Source: Mallotus nudiflorus (taxonomy: Eukaryota; Streptophyta; Magnoliopsida; Malpighiales; Euphorbiaceae). From it: DNA of 64,000 nucleotides. The notes beneath the pieces are model-generated. The model was not told where the DNA came from. It ran no database searches and saw nothing but the letters and a program-made list of their open reading frames with translations. Location: contig CANTUR010000057.1 of the NCBI GenBank assembly GCA_947683625.1, positions 2,044,501 to 2,108,500 on the forward strand, given 5' to 3'. The translations under genes and the position numbers were made by a program. This document shows positions 50,315 to 61,700 of this stretch, one piece after another. The number at the start of each line of letters is the position of its first letter. The stretch's first letter is position 1.

Positions 50315-53300
50315 TTATCTGGAAACCCATATGGAGAATTGTTTCAGAGCATCTTCCATCCATTTATGTCGGCAATTCTCAACAGCTTCAGATATGGTCA
50401 ACCAACTTCTATTTCTCGTGTTCTGTTCTGGCCATGACTCAAGCTCCTCCTTGACATACAAAGCAAACATTGAAGCTTTGCATAACCCTTCTGGGCAACA
50501 CTCATCTTGGAGTGTTTTACTCTTGAAGTGATAATCCCCTATGAAATCCTGGAAACCAGTAAAAATAAAAATTAGTCCACTTGGATTTTCTAAGCTAGAA
50601 AAGATGCAAGAAGCATTTCAAAAACTATCAAACATATATTAAACAGCTACAATATTAAAGACTATCTCAGCTTGTGGAGATTGCAGGGTAATAAAATCAG
50701 TTGCATCATGTGACTAATAAATGCAGGGCCACAAAGTGAAAAAGGCACTACCAAATAAACGCTTATTTCAAATTCTTCCACTCCAAAAGATGTGCATAAT
50801 GCCTTAACTAATGCTCATACCTAGTAAGAGTTACATAATGATCCCCTAAAGATTTTGTTCACACATCAATAGAGCATTTCAAAAAGGAATGCCCTTTAAC
50901 TAAACTAGGGTGTCTTGAAAATAAATCCTTATCGAACAATGGGATATACAATCGCTGATTTCTGAATATAAATTAACATAGCAATGACAGATTATAAAAT
51001 TGTTTTATCCCTGATCCCCACTTGCCCTAAACAATTTCAAAACCTTTTTAACACTTGGAGGGTGTTTGGTTTAGCTGATTTAAGTGGCTGACAGAAGTTC
51101 TCTCAATCAGCTAACTTTTAAGTGTTTGGTAAAACTCCAAAATCAGCAGCTGATAACTATTTTTATTCAAAATAGCTAAGGATTTAATCAACTCTATTTT
51201 GAAGTTTTTTCCATTAACTAATAGCTGATTTGTATTTATTTCCCATTTGGACTATTATACCTCTATTAAAAATAATTAATAACCCTTAACAGCGGCAACT
51301 AACAAAATTTTACTAAACAATTTATATTCATCAACTACTGGTTATCAACTATTTGCAACCGCCATCAGCTATTAACTGCTATAAATAGCTTAACCAAACA
51401 TACCCTTAGCCATAGAATATCAGAATCAAATATGCCTCAAAAAAGGAAAGAGGAGAAAATCAGAACAAATAAACTCTCACCATTAGATCACCTCGAACTC
51501 CAGCTTCTTCAATGGCCTCCCTCACAGCAGCCTCTTCAACAGTTTCATCATTCTCCCAGCCTCCCTACAAGTAAATTAAACAAACAAATGCTTAACAAAA
51601 AAGATGAGGAAATAATATCTCTTTGCATTTGTAAGACATGCATGCACACACATAATGCATGATGATGCACCCAGAAACTTACAACACCTTCAACTCCCAC
51701 ATTATGATTATGCACCAGACTTTCTGCAAAATTTATAAAATCAAGCACGCAAACAACACAATGAGAATTATTAAAGTATAGCCAACTAAGCTCCAAAAAG
51801 AGCTACTATTTCACACCCTAAAAAGTAGCTTTACAAACATTTGAAAAAAAAAAAAAAAAGTTATATCACAGCCTAAAACATCTATTATAGGAAAATAGAA
51901 GACATTAAGTGGGAGTAAGAAAAATCCATATTGTACATTGTGAATGCCAATTTGCAAATTACATGAACAGAAAATTATCTCAGCTTTGATCATGCCTATT
52001 GGTATGATATTCTTCATGTTTGCCAGGTAAATGCTGTGCAGTATGACCTAAAAGCATCTTTCAATTAAACCTTGATCACTAAACCAAATAAACGTATGAA
52101 CAGGACTTGAAATCACCCAAGGCATTTACATTGAATGCAAAAGCAAAAGGATGATCACAGCAAAAGCCATAAAATCATCTTGCAACTCAATACCTTTGGA
52201 AACAAGAGACCTGGTCCACTAGTTGAGTTTATCATAAGAACCTCGACAATCTTCTCAGCATCAGCATCAACATCACCATTTTCATTGTAATATCTATACC
52301 TAAAGGGAATACACCTGCGAATAAAAGCCTGCTGAATTAGTGGCACAAGATCAAATAACAATGTGCTTTTGCAATATTAACCAGAGCCATTTTGATATAA
52401 AGGTTATCGTATTTGACAAGTTAGTCTCTAATAAAACAATCATGAATGCACAAAAAACAAAAGTCATAATCAAACAGGAATCCGTGGAAATTGTGAAAAA
52501 AAAAAAAAAAAATCCTTAAAACATGAAAAATTAAGGAAAATGTTCAAATATATTAGCTTAAGCATAAATGTGAAAATTGCCTCAATGTTGATATGAATAC
52601 ACTAGCACCCATTGTGCTACTAAAGCACTCTGCATTGTAACCATATAAAACCCATATAAAAGATCATGTCTCTACATATTATATCTGGCAATTGGAACGG
52701 TTGAAGTCAAGAAAGAAAAGAGAAATTGAATGAGCAAATTGGAAGAGAAATGCAAGTAAAATTTAATTTCTCCAAGTGTAACGATTTAAAAATACCACAA
52801 AAATACAGGATCACAGTCGGGACAGTCAATAAAATCAGTGCCATCAAATCAAGAATACCATCTCAATCAATAATCAAACAACTGAACCAAAAAAAAAAAA
52901 AAAATTCTAATAATTTTCTAGACCTCTCAAATTAACTTCATTTAAATTCACTATATAACCAAAAATCACCAACTAAGCCCTCCAAAATCCAACTTCACCC
53001 CAACCAGCAATTAAACAATAATAAAAAAATAAAAGATAAAAACAGGTCCCACCAATCCATAAAATCAAATCCAAAATGGCTGTCCTAATCACCCATTAAT
53101 CCTCAATAAAGTAAAAAATGTACTAATCAAACGACACTGCTAGAAGAAAAAATCATCAAACCAATAAAAAAAAGGTAACCCATTAGCTGAAAACGACATT
53201 ATCAAACACTAAAACAGTCAGATAAATCATTACATACATACACAGATAACACAGAAAATTCGCATACATACATAAAAATCAAAACTTTTTCCTCTAATTT

Positions 53301-53403
53301 TATCATCAGATGAAAAAATATGAAAATTTTACCCGGCGACAAGGCGACAACCGCCCTCGTACCGCTGTTGATGTCGACCTGTGCGGGCCACCAATTCAGA
53401 CAT
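50315..53403 (-). CDS. NUDT16: Nudix hydrolase, NUDT16-like
   Basis: Four exons on the minus strand, 53333-53403, 52194-52314, 51481-51564 and 50315-50548, join in frame to 169 residues with GT-AG introns. The N-terminus MSELVARTGRHQQRY and the CIPFRYRYY block lead to MINSTSGPGLLFPK. The full Nudix box follows: G-x5-E-x7-REAIEEAGV, starting at residue 65. Exon 4 carries CKASMFALYVKEELESWPEQ. The REaxEE core binds the divalent metal used to cleave nucleoside diphosphate-X compounds. Sequence blocks fit the NUDT12/13/16 group, NUDT16 best; the group is predicted mitochondrial, though I see no clear presequence. The physiological substrate is unknown. The start is the first ATG of exon 1; a + strand frame across it (53310-53633) is a shadow. 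Introns 1 and 2 are long, and intron 3 holds a MITE. Confidence 0.9.
51060..51405. mobile_element. MITE in intron 3 of NUDT16
   Basis: A 346-bp segment with inverted ends GGGTGTTTGGTTTAGCT and, on the other strand, GGGTATGTTTGGTTAAGCT. Related AGCTGATT/TAATAGCTG words occur within. The ends look like a common class of plant MITEs (hAT- or Harbinger-like). I could not see a clear target-site duplication, so the superfamily is open. It contains no splice-site disruption of the host gene. Confidence 0.65.
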
Positions 53404-53441
53404 ACTCTTATAACACTACAATAAACAATAGCGACGATGAC

Positions 53442-53472
<31 letters not shown>
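53442..53472. repeat. (AAT)n microsatellite in the NUDT16 leader
   Basis: About 10 AAT units, 40-70 bp upstream of the NUDT16 start codon and so probably in its 5' UTR. Confidence 0.95.
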
Positions 53473-53476
<4 letters not shown>

Positions 53477-53902
53477 TCCTTGCTTTCTATTCTTTTCGAT
53501 CTTTTCCCTTAAAACCCAGTTGCCGTTTCCTCTTGAATATCAATCATATCGAACGATCACAACTGTTGCCATTGGCTTTGCCTCTGTAACTGCTGCTGCC
53601 TCTTCGTATTCAAATCTGACAACAATACGGTGATTATGCATGCACCTGATAAAACCTCCGGCATTGCTGGTGGTGGGTTCTACGGCTGCGATTACGGTTA
53701 TTGCAATGTGACATTGATCTAATGGCTGTGGGTAGTTTGCTGGCTGGTTTGGCTCTTTGTTCGTTTTATTTTAGGTTAATTTTTTGCAAGAAAAAGCAGC
53801 GATTTTTTTTTTTTTTTAAGAGAGAGATGAAAGAGAACGGAGCTTAAAAAGTGAAGCGGATGAAACGGATCGGATCAGATCGGACGGTGGGAGATGCGTA
53901 GT

Positions 53903-53936
53903 GGTCAAAGTCACGTGAGGGGAGTGGTGGGGTCAA
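53903..53936 (-). promoter_or_regulatory. W-box/G-box cluster upstream of NUDT16
   Basis: Within 34 bp there are two TTGACC W-boxes on the minus strand (53903-53908 and 53931-53936) flanking a perfect CACGTG G-box (53912-53917), about 500 bp upstream of the NUDT16 ATG. W-boxes bind WRKY factors; G-boxes bind bZIP and bHLH factors, including ABF/ABI5. A role in NUDT16 control is inferred. Confidence 0.5.
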
Positions 53937-56585
53937 CCTTTTTTTTTGAGGTAGGGCCTACTTCTGGAGGTTGCAAAATTAGAAAGGTCTGGTCCTACCT
54001 TTTATAGATATTATTATTATTATTATATTATAATTTTAATATATATGAAATTATTTTTGGATATATTTTTTTAAAATTTAAAATCTATTTTAATTAACCC
54101 ATTATAAATTGGAAGGGAAGGAAATTTAATATGGGATTTTCTTATTATACCAGTAATAATTTGACTGTTTGACGTACGAATTTAGATTTAAATTATAATT
54201 GCATTAAATTTAGTTTATATTAAAATTTGATTCATACTTTAAATATAAATTAAAATTGAACTGATATTATTAATGTGATATAATAATTCTTTTTGATTTT
54301 AAATTAAATTTAACTTAGAAAATAGCATTTTTTTAATTCAATAGGGAAATTAAAAAAAATTAGCCTATACAGAATCAGAAATTAAGATCAAACTAACTCA
54401 AGTTTTGATTGTCAAGACCGTGGGACTAAAATCCATGATCATGACATAATATGCCCATGAAACAATGCTTCCTTCATATTTTATCATTTTTAATGGAATT
54501 AATAGGAAATAAAAAAATACAAAAATTATGTATATTTTAAATGTATTATATTTAGAGGTTATGTATATATGAATTATATATATAATAATGGAATATTAAA
54601 TAATATCAATATAATAAGTTGATGTAATTCTTAACGTGTAAGTAAGAAATTTTTATAAAGTTTAGAAATAATTAATTTAAAATGTTATAGAAGTTTGTGG
54701 GGATAAAAGGAATAAGACATTCAAAATTGAGATACTAATGACCATTTATATTATTTGCTGTTGTTTTTAGAAGAAGAAATGAATAATTCTAAAGAATGGG
54801 TATATAAAGAAGAAGCATAATATTCTGTTGGCACAAAAGTCCAAAGAATACAAACAACATATTTTATCTTCACTTAACAATATTATTATATATTTGGGCT
54901 GGGCTCATTCAATTTTTCCTGCTTTTTTTTTTGGTGTAATACATGAACAAATTCAGCAATATTAATATATTCTAGACCATAGGCAAAGCAAAATTAATGC
55001 CATGTCATGTGTATCAACTCTGTCTAATTTAGTTAGATTCGAAAAAAATTCAAATAGCGGTAAAAGTTTTTCATTAACCAATTGAACGCTTGCACATTTC
55101 AATTTTAATGTCAATTATGGTGTCAAGAAAAGGACTTAATCTTCCAACATAAGATAGACAAAGAGTGAAAGCAAGAACAAATAGGCTTTTTAATGAGAGA
55201 GTGCCCTTAGCAACCACAACTCAATCACCAATTCTATTGCTCACATCAAAATCAAGTAAAACATGCAATCATGCATTAAAGGATAATTATTATATATTTT
55301 TATATTTTTACCTATTACATTACTTCATTTTTAATATTTTGAAAAAAAAAAAATATTCATCCTTAATATTTGTAACAGTTAACACTCATTAGTTCTTTTT
55401 TGGATAAAATAGTACACAATTTTATAAATATCAAAGATAAATAATTTTTTTTTTAAATGTAAAATATGAAATAATGTAATAGACTAAAACATATGACGCA
55501 TACAGTAATTATCCTGCATCAAATTCTTACGTGCATATGTGCATTTTAATTATGTTCAAATAATTTATTCACACATATATACATATTTAATCATATCAGC
55601 AAAAATCAAATTAAGAATATTCTGATAGTATTCAAATCAATTTATACTTTCTTTCATCCAATTAAATTTAAATTATTTAAATGATTCAAGAAATTTAGAA
55701 GAAACATTTGTACACCTTATAATTACCACTAATAGAATTCTTATGCTGGTTCATTTTTTTTATTATTATATTCCTTGTTAGTACCTTAACACTAGTGAAG
55801 GAAAAGAGATATCTATATCTATGAGTTTCACCCGAATATAAAACATCACATAAATAGATACAGTTGGTAATTCTAATATTATTTTAAAAATACAATATTT
55901 TCTACAACCAATTATATTTATATGAATTTGTCACTTTATCTTTTATATTTTTAACTTTATCAAATTAACACCTCAATTTATTTATAACTTATTATATAAA
56001 CATTTACATTTATATAAATTTGCCATTTGTCCATATACTTGCATAAATTTATTACTTTTATCGTTTCTTCGTCATATGAATGCTGACGTGCCGTTCTACA
56101 TATTTTGCTAAAAATGCATTTCCAGATAAAATTGAAATAAATTCAGATCCATATTTTCTTTTGAAGAAGAGAAAGAAAAAGAAACGTAGGCGCGGGGGAT
56201 AGGTAAGCTTAGATATATTTATATAGTACCATATGTTAAAACAATTAAAGATGAAATTGGTAAGTGCAAGCGTACCAACTTGCACATTATTCCTTTTTCT
56301 TCATTATCAGATCATAAAAATTCAGAAGCTAAACATGAACCTATACTATATCCATACATTCATCCATCTTTCATGGGATTCATATCTTACCCTCTATCAT
56401 TTTATTCTTTATATATATGTTTTGTAGGGTTTATTTATGTCAGACGCACCAGCTTTCAAAGCAACTCAAAAGCATGCATTGAACTCAGACGCTATGGGTT
56501 GGGTGCTGCTGTGTTGTGGCTGCTGCTTTAATGCTCAGAGACAATAAAATAAATAAATAAATAAATAAAGAATTAAAGATAAAAT

Positions 56586-56712
56586 TGAGGTTGATAGATA
56601 GCCAGTGGTAGTAGGCATGACATCCTGAGGGAGGATTCGAATCTCCATGGACATCGGTCTTTCGGGTAAACAAAATGTTTGATCAATAACTAAATTTATT
56701 AAAAAAAAAAAA
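56586..56712 (+). mobile_element. SINE-like unit with pol III boxes and poly(A) tail
   Basis: An A-box-like TAGCCAGTGG (56599-56608) and a B-box-like GGATTCGAATC (56633-56643) are spaced about 34 bp apart, as in tRNA-derived SINEs. The unit ends in 12 A residues. The word AAAGAAT occurs just before the unit (about 56567) and just after the tail and may be a short duplication. No tRNA cloverleaf can be drawn. Without a second copy in the window this remains tentative. Confidence 0.4.
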
Positions 56713-57704
56713 GAATATTTTATACTAAAATGTTTAGTGTTGGAAATTTTAACATATCAAATTCTAGTAAGCTAACACAATAAGAAAATGTGAGTAAAAT
56801 TAATATTACACCAATACATCATTAAATAATTACACCAAAACTTAGAAATAAAAGTTTCAAACATGAATTAAACATCAGTTTTGAATCATACATAAATGCG
56901 TTTAACCAAATTTTATTTGGCATGTGAAAAGAAAGAGTAGTCAAAATTTGGGTCTAAGTGGCATTATAGGTTCCATAATTGACCAATGTGAAAGATGTTT
57001 GTAATTGGACGAGAATAATAAATTCTCACTTAAACAAAATAAATTAAAGATATCATTCAATACCTTAATTGTAACTAGGAGTACAAAGCACAATTAATCT
57101 AATTATAGAATACCCTATTTCGTTCACACAAAACCCAAATTCTATTAAAGCGTAACTTTTGCAATTATAGAATGCATATAATTATCAATTTGATAGTATT
57201 TTGTAGGTTCGTGTGTGCACCAATTGCAATGTGCATACCAAATGCAAGAATTTGTCCATTCAAAAACTTTTAACTCTTAAAATATCAACTCATTTTCACT
57301 CAAAAAGTTACCTCATTAGGATAAGATTTCATTCAATTTTAATGTGAAAACATTATACAACGGGAACTTCTATATATGAATTCTCAATTTGTTTTTAAAT
57401 TAGTATCAGTTATAAAATATATATGAAATTAGTTTTATATCTAATATAGTTAATATAGTGTAGAAATATCTTGTGATTGTACTGAAACAAATTACAATTT
57501 ATTTTAGTAAATAATTTTTTTTAATTTTCAACTTTACAAATATATATATATATATAAAAGCAGTAGGGTACTTTACAACTACAAATCTTAACTTTACAAC
57601 TGATAAATATGGGTACAGAGGTCACATAGCCGCAATAAGCTATACATTTCTTCCACTGCCAATTGAAAAGATTCATACACAGATGAAAACATCCAAAACA
57701 GGCA

Positions 57705-57705
<1 letters not shown>

Positions 57706-57752
<47 letters not shown>
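57706..57752. repeat. 47-base A homopolymer
   Basis: An uninterrupted A run. It could be the tail of an old retroposed sequence from the preceding 190 bp, or a simple repeat. Assembled length is often unreliable in such runs. Confidence 0.9.
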
Positions 57753-57753
<1 letters not shown>

Positions 57754-57990
57754 AGAACCCAAAACCCAAAAAAGCTTTAATTATACTAATTAAAAACCAT
57801 ATAATCCTGAACTTTTGTAGACAATACGTATCAGCTGAATATAAATTGGGATCTGCTTGCTTTGATTCTGTCTGATTTGGAACAACACCCTAAACCCACA
57901 TTTATCTTATTTTTAACCCACAGAACAGTATCACAATCTTTTGTCAGCTCTTCTATTTCCAATCTTCTCCTCCATGCTCTGTTTCTATTC

Positions 57991-57998
57991 TATATATA
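57991..57998 (+). promoter_or_regulatory. TATA box of the OSR1-like gene
   Basis: TATATATA followed by a CT-rich stretch, 217 bp before the main start codon. Confidence 0.55.
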
Positions 57999-58164
57999 CA
58001 CGTCTTCTTCAACAAATTCAATTTCCATAACGTTTCTTGAATGTATTCTTTTCTTTTCTTTGACTCTCTTTGTTACCCAAGAATTTCAAGAAACCAATTT
58101 ATTCTATTTTCAACAAGTTAATTTTCAAGAAAGTTGATAATAATTTCTTGCTGCTCTGCAAGAA

Positions 58165-58236
58165 ATGGTCAGAGCTTCGCCAGAAAGATCATCAAAATTG
58201 GTGCGGACAAGACTATGGTGCGGTGTTTTGGCTTAG
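58165..58236 (+). CDS. Upstream ORF overlapping the OSR1-like start
   Basis: A 23-codon frame starting MVRASPERSSK whose stop lies 22 bp inside the main coding region, in a different frame. Its ATG has G at -3 and G at +4, a strong context. A ribosome that translates it cannot simply re-start at the main ATG, so it should reduce OSR1 output or need leaky scanning. The product resembles nothing known. Confidence 0.45.
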   Translation: MVRASPERSSKLVRTRLWCGVLA

Positions 58237-58421
58237 TTAGTGTTCTTCTGCTGGCGGTTCTTGCTGCGTCGATGGTGGTTTTGCCACTGTTCTTGCCGCC
58301 GTTACCTCCTCCACCGTTGTTGCTTCTGTTCTTTCCAGTTGGGATTATGGCTGCTCTTATGTTCTTGGCTTTCTCGCCTTCTGAGGCTGCTGGAAATGTT
58401 GCTGCTGCTGTTACCGTATAA
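58215..58421 (+). CDS. OSR1: ORGAN SIZE RELATED 1 / ARGOS-like small membrane protein
   Basis: An intron-less gene for 68 residues. It is nearly all OSR domain: a first membrane segment (about 8-30), a Pro-rich turn LPPLPPPP (about 33-40), and a second membrane segment ending FLAFSPS (about 41-57). This Pro-rich hairpin between two membrane spans defines the ARGOS/ARL/OSR1 family. In Arabidopsis these are endoplasmic-reticulum proteins that enlarge organs by promoting cell division and expansion and that dampen ethylene perception. Relatives have longer, variable N-termini. Here the frame upstream of the chosen ATG is open back to 58134 but has no ATG, so the short form is taken. The gene is convergent with the GLR gene, with stops 288 bp apart. 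Confidence 0.8.
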   Translation: MVRCFGLVSVLLLAVLAASMVVLPLFLPPLPPPPLLLLFFPVGIMAALMFLAFSPSEAAGNVAAAVTV

Positions 58422-58708
58422 GATTTTGAAGTTTTATTTGAATTGTACTGTTGCTGTACTCTGTGATATGCATGCGATTAATGGTATATTTCGAGTTACG
58501 TTTTGTCTGCCAATGCTCTGTTTTTTTCCTCTGTTTTATCGAGAAAAGGCAAACAAAAGAAAAAAAAAATTATGCGTTCTTCCTTGTGTAGTAATTAAGA
58601 ACTCAACTCCAGGGATATTATTTAATCATCATTAACCATTAATCATTAAACAACAACTACAGTTTTCATCAATACAACAACTACAGATTTCATCAACACA
58701 TGTAAGGA

Positions 58709-61700
58709 TTAATGGTCAGTAAGCTCAATAATGCGCAGATCTTCTTGCGGGAATGGTTGTCCATCTGTAAGATTGTGGTCATCATCGGAAGAAGGTGACA
58801 TTTCTGACAGTTGCTCTGTCGTGAAATTTGTACGAATTGACTCCGGAGACTGAGGAAACCTGAATCCACTTCCATCATCATTTACTCCATCTTTCTTGAA
58901 AGTATGGGATTTGAAATCTTTTTGGTTGAAAGTTCTGAACAACTCAAGAATCCTTCTACTCCATGTTGAAACTTCAGAATCAGAAGAAGAAGGCATCCAG
59001 ACTTCCCTGTTCTGGTATATAAACATGCCAATGTATATCATTAGAGCCAAAAGTGAAACTGTTCCAGAAATCAAGAATAGCGCCCAGAAACTGTTTAGAC
59101 CAAGCCTATCTGAAGGATCTGAGGTGCTGCGATCCGGGCAGTTTGTCTGAGGGCCAAACCATTTACTCTTTATTTCCTCGATTTTTTCTCCTTGTGTCAC
59201 TTTCAGAATTGCGCGGGATATGTCAGGTGTTAGAGGAGAACCTTTACGAAAGGCCTGAATGTTACAGAACCAGAAAAAAAAAAAAAAATTAGCTCACCTG
59301 TCAATAAGCAAATAGCAGAGTAAATAAAGAGAGGAAGCTTACAAAACCAAGACCATCAGTGTTGAATTCTTCAATGTTTGATATATTTTTCCATCTAAAA
59401 GTTTGTTGCGATGAAGTGGGTTCGACCAAGGTGTACTTGGAGCAGTTCTGTGCAAGAATAAGATTTATAGTAGGTGGTGTTTCAAAAGCAGCAGCAACCC
59501 CACCATTTCTACTTCCTTTAGACAGAAGCTCATCACATTCCTCGGCAGATTTATATTCCTTTATCTTGGATTTATCGAAACCCAAGCTTGCCAATGTTGA
59601 ATCAATAAACGAATCCTTTTGGTAGCCCACATTTTCTCCATTTTTAATGAGCTCATCTATGGTGGTAACACTTGGTTGGAGCTGTTGAACTGTTAACAAG
59701 CTTGATAAACTTGCAGTGTAGCTTTGAGTCAGAATTAGTCCAACAAAACACCATATGATCACCACGATTCTTGACAAATTGCTTACCACTCTCTCTCCTG
59801 TAATAAAGAACATAATTAGAATAAATTATCTTGAACTGATACCAATTGAAAAGGTTTTAAGGGAAATAAATTACTGTGACCGAACACCATGGTTGAGAAG
59901 GAAAACCAGAAGCTAGTGCCAACTTGTTGTGAAGGAGGTCCACGAAAATCTTCATTGATCCTGTGTTCAAGAACCCAAACAACAAATCCGATAAAGAAGA
60001 AGAAACACAAACTTGTCACCCAAAGATTCCATGTTAATGGCTTTAAGAAGAACCAGGCTTTCCTGCTGTTATTATCCATGATTGGCACGATCATGGATAT
60101 TCGCCCTGATTCCATATATGGCAGAGTGTAGTCCACACTTAAGGACCTGTTGGCCAAAATTGATATGTCTCCAACAGCAGCATCGTACTTCTGTTGACAA
60201 TAATAAGTACAAAATGATGACCATTAGCATTTTTTCTTTGTTCCTAGAAATGTAAGAGATGTCTCATTGAAACTAGTGTTTTACCTTAAGGTGCACTTGG
60301 TCGATCAAACTGTTATAACTTCCCTTGTGGGGAATGTATTCGTAAGTCACAGGATATGGCAGTTCTGCTACTACGGCATGAAAAAGATCTATGCAGTATC
60401 CTTCAATTTTTATCTTTTTCGTGTTAGGGTCTGTTGTGACATTCAGAAACTGAGTGAAGCCTTCCTTTACTGGGACTCCGATTCTTAGTTTCTTTCCGTT
60501 GGTGTTTATTTTCCAACCTATTGGAACTGAAGTTGTATCACCTGGCCATATCACAGTGGAGATACTGGTACTAGAAGGATGATTGTGACGCTGCATAGTT
60601 GATGGCTTCAATCTTTTGAAAAGCCCTTTTTCAGGTACCCAAAATCCTACCCTTCTTGCTCCGCCATTCACATTAACAATTTCAAATACTGATGAGTGTA
60701 ATTGCCTATTAACGAAGCGATAATTTCCTGTAATGCCTTTGAAGTTGGTGTTTGATAAAGCTTGTCGAAGGTCTGGACCGATTTGTGATACTCCAAATCT
60801 TTCAAGATCAGTTGAAATAGAACTAGAAACATTCGCCTTAAGGAAGCCGAGATTGGTAGTCCTTGCAGCTACTTTCTCAATTGCCATTGCCAATGCAGCA
60901 GCAACATCATATGCCCATAAACCATAAACATTCAGTTCAGCATCAATTAAGTCAGGATGATCCTGATGGAATTTCTTCTTCCATTGAGCCCGAAAATTCT
61001 CAATCTTTTTAGTTCTCGGAACATAAGGCTTAACACCCAAGACTCCTTGCATTGATTCAATATCAGAATGGTTCATTGAATTCAAGAAATCTGTCATCCC
61101 ATCTGTCATTATCCAGACATAACCTCTACTCGTCATTCCAATCTTTCTGGCTATGTGAAATAGCCTGATGCCGAGTGTAGGAAGCATATGCAAAATGAAG
61201 ACTCGAGTCTGCTTTGACTTCATTTTATAAAGTTCTTCACGAATTTGATCATCTGTAGCTTCCGGAGAAATTGCACTCCTATAAGGTACACGGGCATCAA
61301 CTCCTTGCAAGGCATCAGTTAAATAAGGTATGATTCCAACCCCAAATTCATTGTCTGCATAGACAGGCACAGCTTCTTTCCATCCAAAAGCTTGAACTAT
61401 TGCACTTACAGCCTTGACTTGACATGAATCGTTTCGTGTAGCTTGAAAGAAGTATGGACTCCTGATGGAAGCTAGAGAAGGACTTGTTGCTGAAAATGAT
61501 ATGATGGGTACTCGAGCTTTTTCTCCAAGATCAATAATAAAATTTGCCTGCATTGATGTTGTTGGTCCTATGATTGCTTTTACTTCAACATTTTTTATCA
61601 AGTCCAGAGCTGTTTTTTGAAATTAAAGAAAAAGCAAGTCAAAATTAGAATTGTCGTTCTGAAGATTTAGTGGAAAGTACTAGTGATTCTACATTTTAAT

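Larger units (their letters stand above)
53950..57980. other. AT-rich intergenic DNA between NUDT16 and OSR1
   Basis: No gene recognised. It contains the SINE-like unit and the 47-base A run listed separately. The stretch 57520-57705 has mixed composition next to the A run but gives no recognisable product. Confidence 0.5.

Noticed and set aside
53310..53633. 107-codon + strand frame near the right end of NUDT16
   Set aside because: It is antisense to NUDT16 exon 1 and leader and contains the translated AAT microsatellite.
56633..56643. Possible tRNA gene at the B-box-like GGATTCGAATC
   Set aside because: No acceptor stem, anticodon arm or full A box can be drawn around it. A SINE-like origin fits better.
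58240..58635. 131-codon Leu/Trp/Cys-rich frame overlapping the OSR1-like gene
   Set aside because: It begins at a GTG, overlaps a recognisable OSR domain in another frame, and resembles no known protein.
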